From assembly GCA_963971285.1 (NCBI GenBank), contig OZ020252.1:8035662-8099661 (forward strand): 64,000 bases of DNA. The letters run 5' to 3'. The translations under genes were made by a program, and so were the position numbers. The stretch's first letter is position 1, and every line of letters starts with the position of its first letter. The notes below the pieces were generated by a model. That model did not search any database. It had not been told where the DNA came from and saw only the letters and a program-made list of their open reading frames with translations. Source of the DNA: Astropecten irregularis. Taxonomy: Eukaryota > Echinodermata > Asteroidea > Paxillosida > Astropectinidae. This document shows positions 1-9,240 of the stretch, piece after piece.

Positions 1-1315
1 ACCTTGGATCGAGAACAGAAGGACTGCAGTACCCCCACCCCCTCCGCACCAAGGTAGCTTGTTAACACCTCGTTGCATTCCGTGTAGAGATTTTCGATTA
101 ACCAGATATTACATTATGCACAAGGACAACTCTCTAAAAGAGATTTAAGACGAACCTGGGAAGGGGGGCCCTTCATGGAAGCTGCTTCACACAAAGTATT
201 TGCTAAGCAGAAAGGTTTAACACATTTTATTTTACTAAGGAAGAACAAACTAGATCTTGAAAGTACCAGACACATCCAATGGACAAGCGTATGGGATAGG
301 GACCAACAAAACCATTGTTTATAAATATGCAAAACATTTTCTGTCAAGGAAGCTTTTCTAAAGGGAGTAGATGTCTGCATAGAAATAGTCAAGGAAAGGT
401 GAAAGGGGATCTGTCTTTTAGAAAGAGCATCTTCTCATATTTAACAACTTACTCTTAACGCTAGAGCAAAATAGAAAATCTTGGAACCAGTGAACACTCA
501 ATTATCAATACTCCCCTCTTTCTAATCTGGCAGCACCGAGCTCCCAGAATTACACTTTGTCTTTGGTTTTAATAACTGCAAATTAGGCTTGCCCTTCACC
601 GACGTGAAAAACTGGTTTTTAATCATGAAAAGTTTCAAGCGAGGGCGCTCTTCAAAAACACAGCACACTGTCAAACTGCACTTGAACTTGGTTTGTCTGT
701 ATGGAGTGGGTTTTTTTTATATGAAATCATTTCCAATGGAGCTTGCTGAAATTTTCATCGGTCATGGAAATGGTGAGAAGGCAACTAAGGTCAAGGTTCA
801 AAGTTCACTTCATTGTGATGGCCTTATCCATCATTCTGTATCCTTGTTTTGTTATGCTCTCAATTCTCCGGGAAGTTACCATTTTGATCCTTGTTTATAT
901 GAAGTCATTCCCTGTACAAGTTTTGCTTCGTAGGCTTTGGTGCGCACAAGTTTAACCATGTCTTATGATACTTGTGTACTACTGCTGCTATAAAAAAACC
1001 TGAATGACTGTGAACAAATTGCTTAAATAGCGCTGTGCACTAAAAATAGCACCGAACCTCAGACAAACATTGCAACCGGCCGTGCAAACGTGTGGTGAGT
1101 GGAGGTATGTGTGCGCGTGCATGCATGACGTGACGTCATTAGTGTGGAACGCTATTCGTCATAATCCTCCTCGTGCCTCACACAACCAAAAAGGGGACAG
1201 GGAACTTTATTAGACATCTCATCTGACAGTTACAACATTTATCAGAGAGTGTGTTCTGGTTCACTTTTGCTGTCCAGAGACCCAACAGTGATTGCTCTAA
1301 TAACTCCTTTATTAG

Positions 1316-1525
1316 GTTATCATCCCTCTATTGAGCATAACCACACAAGCAAGTAATGAGATTTTGGTATTAAGCTTCCAAACATCTCTTTTAAAAGGTG
1401 CAGATGAGTACAACAGACTCGTAACTGAGCTGCTCCAGCTAGGGAGCTTCCCAGACAGAATCAGTCCTTGGTTATCTGATTTAGCTCAGGGTACCAGCCA
1501 AAAGAAATACGTAACCCATTATTAA
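1316..1525 (+). other. protein-like open frame of unknown origin
   Basis: A plus-strand frame of 70 codons without an ATG, preceded by an in-frame TAG and ending at TAA. Its C-terminal part (GADEYNRLVTELLQLGSFPD then RISPWLSDLAQGTSQKKYVTHY) has a protein-like composition, with amphipathic leucine spacing and Trp/Tyr, unlike the low-complexity frames elsewhere. A pyrimidine-poor AG (tttaaaag) precedes the GADEY part. It could be a terminal exon of an antisense gene, a fragment of a retroposed pseudogene, or chance. I do not recognise the family. Confidence 0.25.
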
Positions 1526-2748
1526 AAGTGCTAATTGCTCGTAGCCAGGAATTGTACATCATTAACGATGCATTAATTCCAATAATAAATTAATTCCATC
1601 CCAAATATTGTATTGACTCTATGTTTTTGAAAAAATTATTCACTATTTCTTCAGTCCATGTTTACAATAGATACCATAACCTGTATTGCTTTTGTGGGAA
1701 ATGAAGAATAATTGTTACTTGAATTGAAATGACTAAATCCCTAACTGCAAAGTCCTCATTTTGGCAGGATTACAGACCTAATAAGTGATATCCTACAATA
1801 AACAGCTACTCAGGCTTTCTCAAATTCATGAATAAGGTGATTATGGTAGATAAGTCGACCTTTTTCTGAAGGATCTGGCCACTGTTTGCAGCAACAAAAG
1901 AGAATGCACCGAAAATCTAGTCACAAATTATCCTAGTTTAAACTAGTTGAAGGCTGGTCCTTTAAAGCCTGTATACACCAACCACACATCATCCTGTGGC
2001 ATTCAATGTTAAACGGATTCATTCATTGGAGAAGAATCCTTGATACACTTTTACCTCATCTGATGGCTAACATGCCCAGTGGGGGGGGGGGGGGGGGGGC
2101 ATTGTTCCTGAAGTCAATGACCTTTTTCTCATTCTTCATGGATCGCACAACCTCACATGCTACAAAAAATGTACACCTTCCACAAGATGAATTTGTTCAC
2201 AAAAGGGGGCAAACTGAAGGTTGATCACAGTAATTTTGAAAGTCAAGCCCGCCCCCCCCCCCCCAAAAAAAAAGAATGCTGTGTAGTCCAAAAATACAAC
2301 GCGTTTTAATTTTGGTTCCATGTACATGTATAATACTTTTGTAATGAGAATAAAGTGAGCCGCGCAGCCGCCATCTTTCCTGGTGTAACTTCGCAGGTGC
2401 AGTCGAGTCAAAATATTGTACCCAGATGTTACTCGATGAAGTGCGCGCACTGTGCGTTACGCGACGAGCAATATGTGGAAAATCCTGTATTTTATGCAGA
2501 GTGCTGTGGACACGAACCGGAGTTAGAAAATGTACGCACAATTTGAAACAAGACGCACAAGTTTACCCTTGTTTGGTTTTCTTAGGCAATGGCGCTGGCC
2601 ACGGTTGAATGTATCACGCGCAGACTACACACTCTAGTTTTTTATTTAACTCTATGTGAAAACTATACTGAAGCAGGACTTCAGATCAAGGTCTATGGGA
2701 AGCGGTACAAGTCCTCTACCAGCCCGGCCTCCCTAAAAATAGTCAACT

Positions 2749-2935
2749 GCCCTTGCTCAGGGTGCCAATCAGAAGCCATACAACCCATTTACTACCACAC
2801 CAGTGCTCCTCCAGCACAGCTCTCCAGCCCTACATGACAGGGTCTCCCAACAATCAATCGCCCTTCCTCAGGGTGCCAATCAGAAGCCATACAACCCATT
2901 CATTACCACATACCTTCTCACACCCCGAGAAGGAT
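2749..2935. repeat. two-copy tandem duplication, about 118 bp
   Basis: The segment tcagggtgccaatcagaagc followed by catacaaccc occurs at about 2758 and 2876 with few differences, giving two neighbouring units about 118 bp apart. The flanks between the cores have diverged. No function visible. Confidence 0.7.
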
Positions 2936-3120
2936 CTAGCCACAAGAAACCTTGGTGCAGAGGCAGATCTAGGGATTCACAATCAAAACTATTCAACTAT
3001 TTACATCATCAAGGTGTTTTTATGCGTGCAAAAACAAGCCAGAATTTGCGTTCACTAACCGGCAGAATGTCCGTGGTATTTGGAAATTGTTACCGTAGGC
3101 AACAATTCTTCACTTACATG

Positions 3121-3252
3121 TAATACAATATCAGACTTTTTTAGCTTACAGTTAGCATATTTACTTAATACAATATCATACTTTTTTTGCTTACAGTTAG
3201 CATATTTACTTAATACAATATCAGACTTGTTTTGCTTACAGTTAGCATATTT
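3121..3252. repeat. 45-bp minisatellite, three units
   Basis: Units start at 3121, 3166 and 3211 and read taatacaatatca(g/t)actt, a T-rich stretch, then gcttacagttagcatattta. Each unit carries a T-run followed by TTACAG, resembling a 3' splice site on the plus strand, the strand opposite to the gene. Confidence 0.85.
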
Positions 3253-4129
3253 CACAGGAGAGTTTTCTTCCTCGCTACACTAAAGTAAAGACCTTTTGCA
3301 GAATGCATGTGTAAATGCGTGTTAGCAGAAAACAAATCAAAGTTATTCTACAGTCTCAGAAAGTCTTCACTAACCGATTATGCGCCAAAAGTTCGCTTAC
3401 GGATTCCATGAAATAGATTTAAAGTGTAGCAGTGCTTGTAAGCACAAAAATAGGCCGTAACGGATTCCATGAAATTGGGCCCGCATTTTATGGCACCGGT
3501 GTTGAGTTAAATCTCAATCAAACTGGAAATATTCAGAGCTATGGTCAAAATAATGGAATCCAGAGACTCCATTCCAATGAAAGTCCTTTCCATTCAATCA
3601 TCTCCTAATGAGGACTAGAGCAGGCTAGTTGAAACGTTGAGACCTTACGAGCAGTGCGAACGAAATAGAAGTGCGAAAGTACAAACGATTCTTACATGGT
3701 GTTTCTGCAAACCAATCCAGATGCCAATAGCGCTCCGCACTTGCGCTAACAAAAGCAGGTAAATGCTGTGACTTCACACCGGATCTCAGACAAACATTGC
3801 AACGTGTGTTGGGTGTGCTTGTGTGCATGCATGGTGTACACTACGTGTGTGAGTCAATGTCAATGTTTATCAAGTAAAGTTTGTCTGACATTTTCGGATT
3901 TTGTACATGCGCGAGCAGGCCAAATCACTCGTGTGACATCATAAGTGCAGAGCGCTATTCTCACCATGCAAAGCCTCAAATCTTTCCTTCCATTGACCTC
4001 AGTAAACGGTCACTATTTGACCACAACTCCATTTGACAAGGGGTCAACTGACCGATAACCCACGGTGTGTCTACTCTCTCCCGCTCAGGGAGCTTCAGTG
4101 ACCGACGTCTAAGATGAAAAATGCCTTAC

Positions 4130-4252
4130 CTGTGCGATGGCCTCAAACTCCTCATGCTTCTTCTGCAGTGCCCGGGCCTTGTGAAGGGTCTTGCCAACTC
4201 CCGTGTGCTTGGCCAAAAACTCCTCGCCGTAATTCTCCAACCAGTATAGCAC
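4130..4252 (-). CDS. trio: Trio/Kalirin RhoGEF, spectrin repeat 4 exon (last in window)
   Basis: A 123-nt phase 0 exon (acceptor ccttcaag, donor CAG|gtaagg) of 41 codons: VLYWLENYGEEFLAKHTGVG, then KTLHKARALQKKHEEFEAIAQ. Vertebrate Trio and Kalirin read VLDWIENHGEAFLSKHTGVG and KSLHRARALQKRH(E/D)DFEEVAQ, the best-conserved stretch seen here. The next family exon (NTYTNADKLLEAAEQL...) is not visible between 1 and 4129 on the minus strand, so the gene continues outside the window after an intron of more than 4.1 kb. Confidence 0.96.
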
Positions 4253-4389
4253 CTTGAAGGACAGAAGAAAAGAATCAAACGGAGGTTTAAACCTGTACAC
4301 CGTCAATAGAGTGGAGACGAGGATTTAAGACAATGCTATTTCTGCTTTCAAACCTTCCTAAGCCACTGGAAGACAGAGCTGTTTATGTG

Positions 4390-4860
4390 TGTGAGCGCCC
4401 TCTATTGGTAGATATAGAATAGGCTAGGGTTAATACAAATGGCAGTCCAGACTGTGGACCTGCACAGCGACCTGCTAAAAGATGCAGAGCAGCACCAGTA
4501 TATTTGTCTGTGAGCGCCCTCTATTGGTGGGTATAGAATAGCCGAAGATCAATAAGACTGTGGATTTAAGACTGACCTGCGCAGCGTCCAGCTGAAAGAC
4601 TCAGAGCTGCACCAATATATCTATGTGTGAGCGCCCTCTATTGGTGGGTACAGAATAGGCTCAGAACAATATTGACCGCAGATTCAAGACTGACCTGCGC
4701 AGTGTCCTGCTGAAAGACACAGAGCTGCACCAATATATCTATGTGTGAGCGCCCTCTATTGGTGGGTACAGAAATAGGCTAAGAACAATATGGACCATAG
4801 ATTTAAGACTGACCTGCGCAGCGTCCTGCTGGAAGACGCAGAGCTGAATTCGCTGGCACA
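4390..4860 (-). repeat. exon-junction-seeded tandem array, about 118-bp unit
   Basis: The motif gtgagcgccctctattggt starts at 4391, 4510, 4627 and 4745 (spacing 119, 117, 118). Each unit also carries a copy of the last 33 coding bases of the exon at 4814-5044 with its splice donor. Decoy donors have their GT at about 4458, 4575 and 4693; the real one is at 4812-4813. The nearest copy still reads QLCVFQQDTAQ in frame, with two synonymous changes and one Ala-to-Thr change. The middle and far copies have acquired stops and other changes, and the farthest donor is degraded (gtccac). The decay with distance suggests stepwise growth away from the exon. Confidence 0.9.
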
Positions 4861-5044
4861 GCGTGGTCTTCTTGGCCTGCCAGAGCTCGTCCAGCTGCCG
4901 GTGGTGGTGCAGCACCTTGTGGATCAGGTCCAGGACATGGCTGGCCGAGGCTGAGTAGTCGGTCTGGGCCGTGACGGAGTTCTCGCTCTCGGGACTGAGC
5001 GGCTGCTGGAGGGCTTCTAGCAGGGATTTGCCGTCGGCGCAAAG
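4814..5044 (-). CDS. trio: Trio/Kalirin RhoGEF, spectrin repeat 3/4 exon
   Basis: A 231-nt phase 0 exon (acceptor acccatcag, donor GCGCAG|gtcagt) of 77 codons. It begins LCADGKSLLEALQQPLSPES, which restores the family's YSEVSQDGKSLLDKLQRPL with correct spacing after the preceding exon. Further on it has HVLDLIHKVLHHHRQLDELW and ends QLCVFQQDAAQ; Trio has HVLDVIHEVLHHQRQLENIW and QLCVFQQDVQQ. The last 33 bases and the donor have been duplicated in tandem in the following intron (4390-4860). Reading past the donor meets a stop at about 4739, so use of a decoy donor would truncate the protein. Confidence 0.95.
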
Positions 5045-5679
5045 CTGATGGGTGGAAACAAGACAGCCCAAAGGCAAAGGATACCAAAAAAAAGACAGTC
5101 ATTGCTTTGATAAATAACTGTGTGGCTGCAGTGTGAAAGTTTCCAATCTTCTTAACCCCTTCCGCCTGGGAAGCATCGTGGCCCTGAGAATATTCATGAT
5201 TGCTTTGTTATTTCCATTGAAATACATTGAATGGGGGTATTGTCTGGAACAAGAGGTTCTGTGTACCTTTATTGTCCAAAGACAATTTGTGGTGCATTTA
5301 ACCCCTTGATTTGCATTTGAATAGTCAAGTAAGGTTTGAAGTTTTGCATGGTGGAGACACTAGAGAGAGTAAGGCTTGCGGTAACACCATGTATAAAAAA
5401 TCTCTTTTTAATAGAAAGATGTGTGGTCCTGAAAAGGACCGATGAGAGTGGATTCTCGACGTTTCGACTAGTGTGCTCTAGTCGTCCTCACTATTTGAAT
5501 AGTCAATTTTTTAGCTGACTGCAATCCAGGAATTCCGAACACAGCTGGTTTCATTGTGTATAGCCCGCCTTGAATTCTGTCGTTTTTGCAGCCATATTCA
5601 ACCAATTCATGTCTACACTGTTTATGCCAAGCAAGGAGGAGAGGGTGATGGGGAGCTTCCTAAGGTCCTGTTTACTCAC

Positions 5680-5814
5680 ATCAGAGTAGCACTGGCTGAT
5701 GGTCTCAAAGAGTTTCTGATGATGATGGAGTTTGGTCTCAAGCTCCGGTATCTCGGTGGGAATCTCATCCTCCTCTTGGCACTGGTCAGCCCAGCCATAC
5801 AGGCAAGACATGTA
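5680..5814 (-). CDS. trio: Trio/Kalirin RhoGEF, spectrin repeat 3 exon
   Basis: A 135-nt phase 0 exon (acceptor ctcctgcag, donor GAT|gtgagt) of 45 codons: YMSCLYGWADQCQEEDEIPT, then EIPELETKLHHHQKLFETIS and QCYSD. Human Trio reads YMSNVDSWCKACGEVDLPSE and AIHHHQGIYEHITLAYSE. The HHHQ and YS(D/E) blocks align without gaps across the junction into the next exon. The reading frame would run on into the intron, so the GT donor is chosen by alignment. Confidence 0.93.
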
Positions 5815-5883
5815 CTGCAGGAGCAATCAAGATACAAGAGTACAACATGTAAATCACATAAGGAGCCAGTTAAGCTATTAAGC

Positions 5884-6345
5884 ACACAAAAATTGCTAAG
5901 CACAAAATGGCTTGCTTAATAAAACAAACCACCATTAAGAATTCCATTTTGATATTATATTTGCTTCGAAACAGTAACCATAGTGCCTTTCCTTTTAATA
6001 CCTGTATAGGCAAATGGATGGAGCTGGAGCCTGAGCCTGAGCCTGAGCCTGAGCCTCCGTTTCGAAAACGGCCGAAGTTACCGGGTCCAAATTCAGAGGC
6101 CAATTTCAGCTGCTTCTGCATCAAAATTTGCTTAAGCACCAAAAACCTTGGTAAATAAAATCAATATGCCAGCCAAAACTCCTTGTGAATGTTAAGCTCA
6201 GCAAACTATGACCGAATAAAAGTCAAAAGCAGTAAAAAAAAAAACATCACATGAAAATTTAGATGGCAATCCTGTTTCATCAAGGAAGTCTTTCCATGCT
6301 TAAGCAAATTTTGTGCTTAAGCAGCTCTATGAAATTGGTCTCTGA
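5884..6345. mobile_element. mosaic of MITE fragments with a GAGCCT array
   Basis: The segment holds fragments of the family seen whole at 28502-28746 and 55919-56139 (ends related to ggggccaatttcat...gctgcttagcac), such as ttgctaagcacaaa at about 5893 and ctgcttctgcatcaaaa at about 6109. Between them lies a GAGCCT array (about 6021-6058) with the flank cctccgtttcgaaaacggcc of the hexanucleotide fold-back family. It looks like one element inserted in another and then rearranged. Confidence 0.6.
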
Positions 6346-6364
6346 ACTTAGACCAGGTAAGTAA

Positions 6365-6612
6365 GGGCGTTTACGAAACGGACGCTCAGGCTCAGGCTCA
6401 GACTCAGGCTCCAGCTCTAACATCCATATGCTGAAAATATAGGTTATGGCTTTAAATTGAAGCTGAAGCTCTGTTTTCTTTTTCAAACCAGAGAATCTAG
6501 TTTCCGAGCCGCAGCCAAAAGCCTATATTTTGATGCCACTTATTTTAGAATGGATTCAAGAAATAGAGCCGGAGCCTGAAACGGAGCATGAGCCTCCGCT
6601 TCATAAACTCCC
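6365..6612. mobile_element. hexanucleotide fold-back MITE, copy 1
   Basis: Ends are gggcgtttacgaaac and (rc) agggagtttatgaagc. Just inside both ends are GAGCCN-type arrays in opposite orientation (gctcaggctcaggctcagac at 6386 and gagccggagcctgaaacgga at 6567), so the array is part of the inverted repeat. The core includes ctgttttctttttcaaa and ttttagaatggattcaa, shared with the copies at 30535, 34366, 44513 and 46463. Confidence 0.75.
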
Positions 6613-6743
6613 TATTAATACTAAGGAAATCTCAAGCTCCAAAACAACCCGGTCCATCAATAATTGCTCCAATTCACACTCCCTATTGTCATCTCTCAAA
6701 CAGGTCATCGGGCTTCTACAACACTGGAGATGCTAGCAATTAC

Positions 6744-6935
6744 CTCTTCAACTTTCTGATGGAAGGCTACTGACATCGTCAGCAGCGTACTCCTCTCGTC
6801 CAGGGCGACGGCAAATGCCCTCCACTTCTGGTCCAGCTTGTGAGTGAGCCGCTCGATCTGCTCAGCCGCGTAGTGGCCGGACTCCATCAAGCGCGACGCG
6901 ATGCCCACAATCTGGTTGATGTGGACGTACATGCC
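6744..6935 (-). CDS. trio: Trio/Kalirin RhoGEF, spectrin repeat 2/3 exon
   Basis: A 192-nt phase 0 exon (acceptor tgttctcag, donor GAG|gtaatt) of 64 codons. It opens GMYVHINQIVGIASRLMESG and later reads FAVALDERSTLLTMSVAFHQ, ending KVEE. Human Trio has NVYVNINRIMSVANRLVESG and FAAALDERSTLLDMSSIFHQKAEK. The ALDERSTLL block is among the most conserved in the rod. It closes repeat 2 and begins repeat 3. Confidence 0.95.
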
Positions 6936-7166
6936 CTGAGAACAGAAGATTAGCGACAGAAACGCACTGTTAGGGACACATTTTACATGGTAATGTGAAG
7001 TGGAATGAACGAGAATGAACAAAATCTTGTCTTCTGCACAACTGGACAAGTCGGCCAGTGAATACAAGCATGATTTGGTTTGACCTCTGATGTCTCACAT
7101 CTGACCAACTCAGATGTGCTGTAACATAAAAATCTAATCCCATCGAGTGTCTGGAGGGGGGCTCAC

Positions 7167-7289
7167 CATCGCTTGGGTTGCAAAGCGGTTGTGTTCCTCC
7201 TGTAGTTCCACACCGGTCTGTGACATCGTTCCGATCTCCGTGTGGTTGAGGAGAAAGAGTTCCTTCTGATGGGCCAGCCATTCAAACAT
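7167..7289 (-). CDS. trio: Trio/Kalirin RhoGEF, spectrin repeat 2 exon
   Basis: A 123-nt phase 0 exon (acceptor gttcatag, donor ATG|gtgagc). It encodes MFEWLAHQKELFLLNHTEIG, then TMSQTGVELQEEHNRFATQAM. Trio has MFDWITHNKGLFLNSYTEIG with LQTQHNHFAMNCM at the same place. The Phe-x-Trp and the LQxxHxxF pattern are typical spectrin-repeat helix features. The intron to the next exon is only 231 bp, the shortest in the gene here. Confidence 0.94.
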
Positions 7290-7489
7290 CTATGAACGGG
7301 AAAAATGTAGAAATGTACGCAAATTCATTCCATTTCTTTCATCACTGGAACGACTTTAGTGAAACCTTCTTCACAAAAGCTGCGAAGGAGTGACATAATG
7401 CTGAAAAGGAAAACTTGTGTTAGGCCAGTGCCCAATTTCATGGAAACCGTTACAGCTTAACATTTTTGTACTTACTGAGACATAATCTA

Positions 7490-7770
7490 TTTCAGGTTAA
7501 AATTTGAGCTCAATCGGACATCTGAGTAACCTGACTAGATTTTTCATATAAATCATAAAGAATGGTTTTGATCTTACCCCGAGATTAAAACAGTTTTCGG
7601 TCTTTGTTTTACTAATTTCTGGATAAATATAGCATTTCAGGTGGAAATATTTTAACGGTATGTTTCCACCAGCACCATCTTCATACCGTGAAAGTTCTAT
7701 GTAAATCTGTGAACATTTCTGAATGCGTATTTTACCAATCATGTACAGTACCTTTAAATACTGGTATAGA
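7490..7770. mobile_element. dispersed repeat, TTAA-family related internal module
   Basis: Contains the module aaatatagcatttcaggtgg... caccatcttcataccgtgaa found at 10143-10440, 22022-22250, 35552-35815, 35932-36237, 39596-39800 and, in altered form, inside the TTAA-flanked elements at 45516 and 32424. One end is the segment tgagctcaatcggacatctg. No coding potential. Confidence 0.6.
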
Positions 7771-8167
7771 TGGTATCATCAAACCGTGAAATACCAAATT
7801 ATTCCCGACATCCAACAATGAAGTTGATGCTCGTATTGCAAGAATATTGAAAACAAGGCTAGGATCTAGGGGTAGATTTCACCAAACACTAAGATTAAGA
7901 CTAACGAGTTGCCAATATCACCATATTGATTTGTATTGTGATATCACACTTTGTATAGCAGCTAGGATCAATCTTCAAGAAGATTGGTGAGAAGGACCCA
8001 TGAGGTCGATTTCACAAAGCCCTACAATTGATCATAATTCGAGTAACAAAGGATAACCCATCCTATCCTACACAGGGCTGCAATGCATCATAATAATATT
8101 ATATTATAATCCATTATCCGCCAAGCATGATACTCATGGCGCAAATCAATTAATTATTATCCCTGGT

Positions 8168-8328
8168 CATCGGGCCATACAGGCATGCAACTTGGACTTA
8201 ACAAAAAACGAGGAAATTCCAATCTTTACCATGCTTTGTACAGTGTTTTTCACTTTTCAATGGCATACAACTGAAGTGAAAAAAAGAGGAAATCAGCTGA
8301 AACGAGGAAAAGTTGCATGCCTGGCCAT
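8168..8328. mobile_element. small fold-back element inside the 8004-8650 MITE
   Basis: Inverted ends ggccatacaggcatgcaact and (rc) ggccaggcatgcaactttt enclose about 160 bp, with further partial pairing through gaaattcc / ggaaatcag. No coding capacity. Confidence 0.6.
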
Positions 8329-8329
8329 A

Positions 8330-8592
8330 ATTTACATTCCTGAAATCATCTCAACTCCCTGGGGAGTATGCAGCCCTGGCTGCCGTATTCAGCGCACAGA
8401 GGCTAATCAAACTACAAAGCCATCTCTACCCTCGCAGGTACCCATTTACACCTGGGTGAAGGGGAGCAATATGTGATAAAGCGTCTTGCCCAAGGACGCA
8501 AGCACCATTAACCCATGGCTGGATTCGAACCCACAATCTGTAGATTGACCACAAGACTTTGTGTTCAACATGCTAGACCACTAGGCCACAGC
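8330..8592 (-). mobile_element. tRNA-derived SINE (type 2)
   Basis: Read on the minus strand it has an A-box-like tggcctagtggtctagca and a B-box gggttcgaatcc about 50 bp later, the Pol III promoter pair of a tRNA head. The body then contains ccttgggcaagacgctttat and cacccaggtgtaaatgggta, words I associate from memory with SINEs widespread in marine invertebrates. It lies in the intron between the exons at 7167 and 8695. Confidence 0.75.
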
Positions 8593-8694
8593 ACTCCACA
8601 TAAGTCCTACGATTGATGGTAAGTTACGATGAGTTTTGTGAAATGGACCCCTAGGTCTGGAATCAAGTGAGCGGTGTGACAGTTGAGTACACAC

Positions 8695-8938
8695 CTTCTG
8701 GACGTCCTTTTCAAACAGTCTCAACTCCCGGCACTGCTCCAGTTTCAGCTTCCTGATCTGCCACAGCTGGTGCAGCTGCTGCCTGGTGGCCGTCACGCTG
8801 TCCATCATGCGGTTGACCCGGGGCACCACGCCGTGGAAGTCGGCGCTGGCGGCGATGCTGGACATGCTGGTGAAGCTGCCGTGGGAGCTGCCCGAGTAGC
8901 CCGAGTCCGTCGTCGTGGACTCGTCACCGTTGAAACCG
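8695..8938 (-). CDS. trio: Trio/Kalirin RhoGEF, Ser-rich linker and spectrin repeat exon
   Basis: A 244-nt exon (acceptor atttgcag, donor AAG|gtgtgt); its first base completes a Ser codon and it ends in phase 0. It begins with a roughly 40-residue Ser/Gly/Thr-rich, probably disordered linker (GDESTTTDSGYSGSSHGSF...) and continues into conserved spectrin helix sequence, ATRQQLHQLWQIRKLKLEQC then RELRLFEKDVQK. Vertebrate Trio has TRQHLHQMWHVRKLKLDQC at this place but a shorter, different linker. The exon is notably GC-rich for the region. Confidence 0.93.
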
Positions 8939-9240
8939 CTGCAAATTCTGTTGCGGCAATCAAACAATGACTCAAATTAAAAAATAAAAAATAAAAAAAG
9001 CCACAGATTGTCTTAAGACAGGATCACAGTGTGTATTTTGGGGTTGTGTCATTTGGAGTTGCATTCAAATTACATGGTGAGTGTGATAGCTTACATGAGG
9101 AGGTTATGGTGGGAGCGTGGTGGGTAAAATCCGATTGTCACATCAACGTTGGTTCTCTCAGGGCAATGCAAACAACACACCTAGAAATGGTGCCTCCGCA
9201 AACCTTCCTTGCTTAAAGTTTTCAGAGTATGCAAAGTCAG

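Larger units (their letters stand above)
1..4129. other. intron (3' part of the Trio/Kalirin gene in the window), non-coding
   Basis: No recognisable exon of the gene was found here. The stretch holds homopolymer runs (G19 at 2081-2099, C13 at 2252-2264), two short tandem repeats (2749-2935 and 3121-3252), a dispersed repeat copy at about 1040-1165 and 3640-3970, and one protein-like plus-strand frame at 1316-1525. Otherwise it looks like ordinary AT-rich intron DNA. Confidence 0.6.
8004..8650. mobile_element. palindromic GGTCGATTTCAC MITE interrupted by other insertions
   Basis: Left part (8004-8090) begins ggtcgatttcacaaagccct and right part (about 8598-8650) reads taagtcctacgattgatggt then ttgtgaaatggacccc. 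Intact relatives (for example 37749-37890) are about 140 bp, so roughly 500 bp has been inserted. The insert contains a small fold-back element (8168-8328) and a tRNA-derived SINE (8330-8592). Confidence 0.7.

Noticed and set aside
7081..7166. Extension of the exon at 7167-7289 into the intron
   Set aside because: An overlapping frame is open there, but alignment and the gtgagc donor end the exon at 7167.
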